The notes below the pieces were generated by a model that saw only the letters and a list, made by a program, of their open reading frames with translations, did no database searches and was not told the DNA's origin. The translations under genes and the position numbers were made by a program. From Knoellia sp. p5-6-4 (lineage in GTDB: Bacteria > Actinomycetota > Actinomycetes > Actinomycetales > Dermatophilaceae), in contig NZ_JARGZF010000003.1 of the NCBI RefSeq assembly GCF_029222705.1, positions 1-64,000 of the forward strand: a DNA stretch of 64,000 bases, in the 5' to 3' direction. This document shows, in pieces, positions 62,631 through 64,000 of the stretch; the first letter of the stretch is position 1; each line of letters starts with the position of its first letter.

Positions 62631-63106
62631 GTGCCCTGCGTGCCGCGGTGATCACGTGCTCGACGCGCGCGGCCACCGGTGTCTACGAGGACAGGGGTGG
62701 CCCGCAGATCACCGCGGCCCTGCGTGACTGGGGCTTCGACGCGGCCGACCCCGTGGTCGTCGCCGACGGCGAGGCCGTCTCCGAGGCGATCGCGGCGGCC
62801 CTGGAGCGGCGCCCAGCGGTGCTCATCACCACAGGCGGCACGGGGTTGACCCCCACGGACCGCACACCGGAGGCGACCGCTCCCTTCATCACCCAGGAGG
62901 TTCCCGGCATCGCCGAGGCGCTGCGGGCGGCGGGGATCGCAGGCGGCGTGCCGGCCGCGATGCTCTCGCGCGGGATCGCCGGCCTCGCCGGGTCGACCCT
63001 CGTGGTGAACCTCCCCGGCTCCGCGGGCGCGGTCCGCGACGGGCTGGCCGTGCTCGGGCCGGTGATGCCGCACATCGTGTCCCAGATCGGCGGCGGCGAC
63101 CACTGA
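62627..63106 (+). CDS. MogA/MoaB-family molybdopterin adenylyltransferase
   Basis: 159 residues with AAVITCSTRAATGVYEDRGG and VLITTGGTGLTPTDRTPEAT, then LSRGIAGLAGSTLVVNLPGS. It adenylates molybdopterin before MoeA acts. Its start (GTG 62627) overlaps the moaC stop and its stop overlaps the next ATG, so four genes are coupled. Confidence 0.94.
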   Translation: MSALRAAVITCSTRAATGVYEDRGGPQITAALRDWGFDAADPVVVADGEAVSEAIAAALERRPAVLITTGGTGLTPTDRTPEATAPFITQEVPGIAEALRAAGIAGGVPAAMLSRGIAGLAGSTLVVNLPGSAGAVRDGLAVLGPVMPHIVSQIGGGDH

Positions 63107-63768
63107 TGGCCCGCTGGCCGGTGGAGCTGCGGGCGTCGACGCCCGCCGGGCAGGTCATCGAGCTCGGGCCCCTGCACCGGCGCGACCGCCGCGAGTGGCA
63201 GGCGGTGCGCCAGCAGAACCGGCCCTGGCTGGAGGAGTGGGAGGCCACCTCCCCGGACGGGCGCGCCCCGGGCCTGGGCTTCCGGGCGCTGGTGCGGCAC
63301 TACAACCGGGAGGCGCGGGCGGGGCGGATGGTGCCGTTCGTGATCCGGTCGGAGGGGCGGATCGTCGGCCAGATGCACCTGTTCGGCCTCTCGTGGGGGT
63401 CGCTGCTGTCGTGCGCGGCCGGCTACTGGGTGTCGCAGTCCGTGGCCGGTCGCGGCATCGCGCCGACCGCGCTCGCGGCGTCGGTCGACCTCGCCCTCGA
63501 CGACCTCGGCCTGCACCGGGTGGAGGTCAACATCCGTCCTGACAACGCGGCCAGCCTGGCCGTGGTGCGCAAGCTGGGCTTCCGCGACGAGGGGCTGCGC
63601 GAGCGCTACCTGCACATCAACGGCGCCTGGCGCGACCACCGGACCTTCGCCCTGACCCGTGAGGACCTCGGTGGGACGACCCTCCTCGAGCGTTTTCACA
63701 CAAACCACAACAGTCACATTGGCGACACACCGCCGCACGTCCCCGGTGGCGGCGCGGAGGGCACCTAA
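63106..63768 (+). CDS. RimJ/RimL-like GNAT acetyltransferase
   Basis: 220 residues of the GNAT_3 kind: LHRRDRREWQAVRQQNRPWL at the N-terminus, GYWVSQSVAGRGIAPTALAA (acetyl-CoA loop V-x5-R/Q-x-G-x-A) and HRVEVNIRPDNAASLAVVRK. Closest to ribosomal protein N-acetyltransferases. It overlaps the mogA stop (TGATG). The C-terminal 35 residues look disordered. Confidence 0.92.
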   Translation: MARWPVELRASTPAGQVIELGPLHRRDRREWQAVRQQNRPWLEEWEATSPDGRAPGLGFRALVRHYNREARAGRMVPFVIRSEGRIVGQMHLFGLSWGSLLSCAAGYWVSQSVAGRGIAPTALAASVDLALDDLGLHRVEVNIRPDNAASLAVVRKLGFRDEGLRERYLHINGAWRDHRTFALTREDLGGTTLLERFHTNHNSHIGDTPPHVPGGGAEGT

Positions 63769-63779
63769 CGTTTGTGCCC

Positions 63780-64000
63780 GTGCAGCCGAGCAGTCTGATC
63801 TTCCTTGTCATCATTGCAATCTGGGCTGCCTACTTCATCCAGCACTGGGTCCGCCGCCGCGAGCACCTCGCCACCGCCCGCTCCGTCGACCGGTTCTCGG
63901 AGTCGATGCGCGTCCTCGAGCACCGCTCGGCACTGCCCGTCGCCGACCTCTCTGCCCCGCAACCGCGTTCGTATGCCGTGAGCCCGGCTCGCACGGCCCG
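63780..64000 (+). CDS. SepX/GlpR-like divisome membrane protein, start only
   Basis: The window ends inside this gene; about 73 residues are seen. An N-terminal membrane segment (PSSLIFLVIIAIWAAYFIQH) is followed by VRRREHLATARSVDRFSESM and RVLEHRSALP, the layout of SepX (formerly GlpR-like) in actinobacteria. The position after galU, moeA and rimJ supports this. GTG 63774 or 63780 is the start; TAACGT lies just upstream. Confidence 0.8.
   Translation, partial: MQPSSLIFLVIIAIWAAYFIQHWVRRREHLATARSVDRFSESMRVLEHRSALPVADLSAPQPRSYAVSPARTA

Overview
The window is from a high-GC actinobacterium. Signs of this are GTG starts, several leaderless-type promoters, a mycothiol/DinB-type enzyme, FmdB, a VKOR homologue, and a galU-moeA-moaC-mogA-rimJ-sepX block. 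I suspect Intrasporangiaceae or a near relative, but that is an inference from overall look; no rRNA or housekeeping marker is present to fix it.

Left chromosomal part (about 1-16.4 kb): a methyltransferase, an APH-type kinase, a MarR/DinB pair, and a metal P-type ATPase with a shortened OsmC. Divergent from these is a sulfide:quinone oxidoreductase-DsrC-DsrE sulfur-transfer operon with a CsoR/CstR-like operator. Then come a membrane glutaredoxin, a c-di-AMP riboswitch upstream of an NlpC/P60 hydrolase, a class III cyclase and a CurA-type oxidoreductase.

Accessory part (about 16.6-45 kb). It starts at an old 3' tRNA-Arg remnant (16.64 kb) and includes a decayed integrase (22 kb), a flavin monooxygenase with its LuxR/TPR regulator, and an unrecognised operon ending at a DUF3800 gene (22.4-26.1 kb). 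A complete pSAM2-type integrative conjugative element (AICE) follows, from 27.21 to 40.94 kb, integrated in tRNA-Arg(CCT) and bounded by a 48-bp exact repeat. Its mobility module is NUDIX, GntR regulator, FtsK-like Tra, RepSA-like Rep, Xis and Int. Its cargo is defence-like: a TIR protein, an AbiTii protein, and a coupled pair made of an IF2N-AAA ATPase and a HEPN-motif protein. That pair is my best candidate for an undescribed system. A short stretch of small hypothetical genes follows to 45 kb.

Right chromosomal part (45-64 kb): a universal stress protein, VKOR, an MFS transporter, a 1417-aa SF1 helicase-nuclease, MscL, a SAF-domain protein, MTA phosphorylase, FmdB, a K+/H+ antiporter, penicillin acylase, 5-formyl-THF cyclo-ligase, then the galU/molybdopterin/rimJ/sepX operon, which runs off the end.

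A DNA-level signature separates the two parts. By eye the octamer GTATGCCG (either strand) occurs 26 times in the outer segments and not at all between 16.4 and 45.0 kb.
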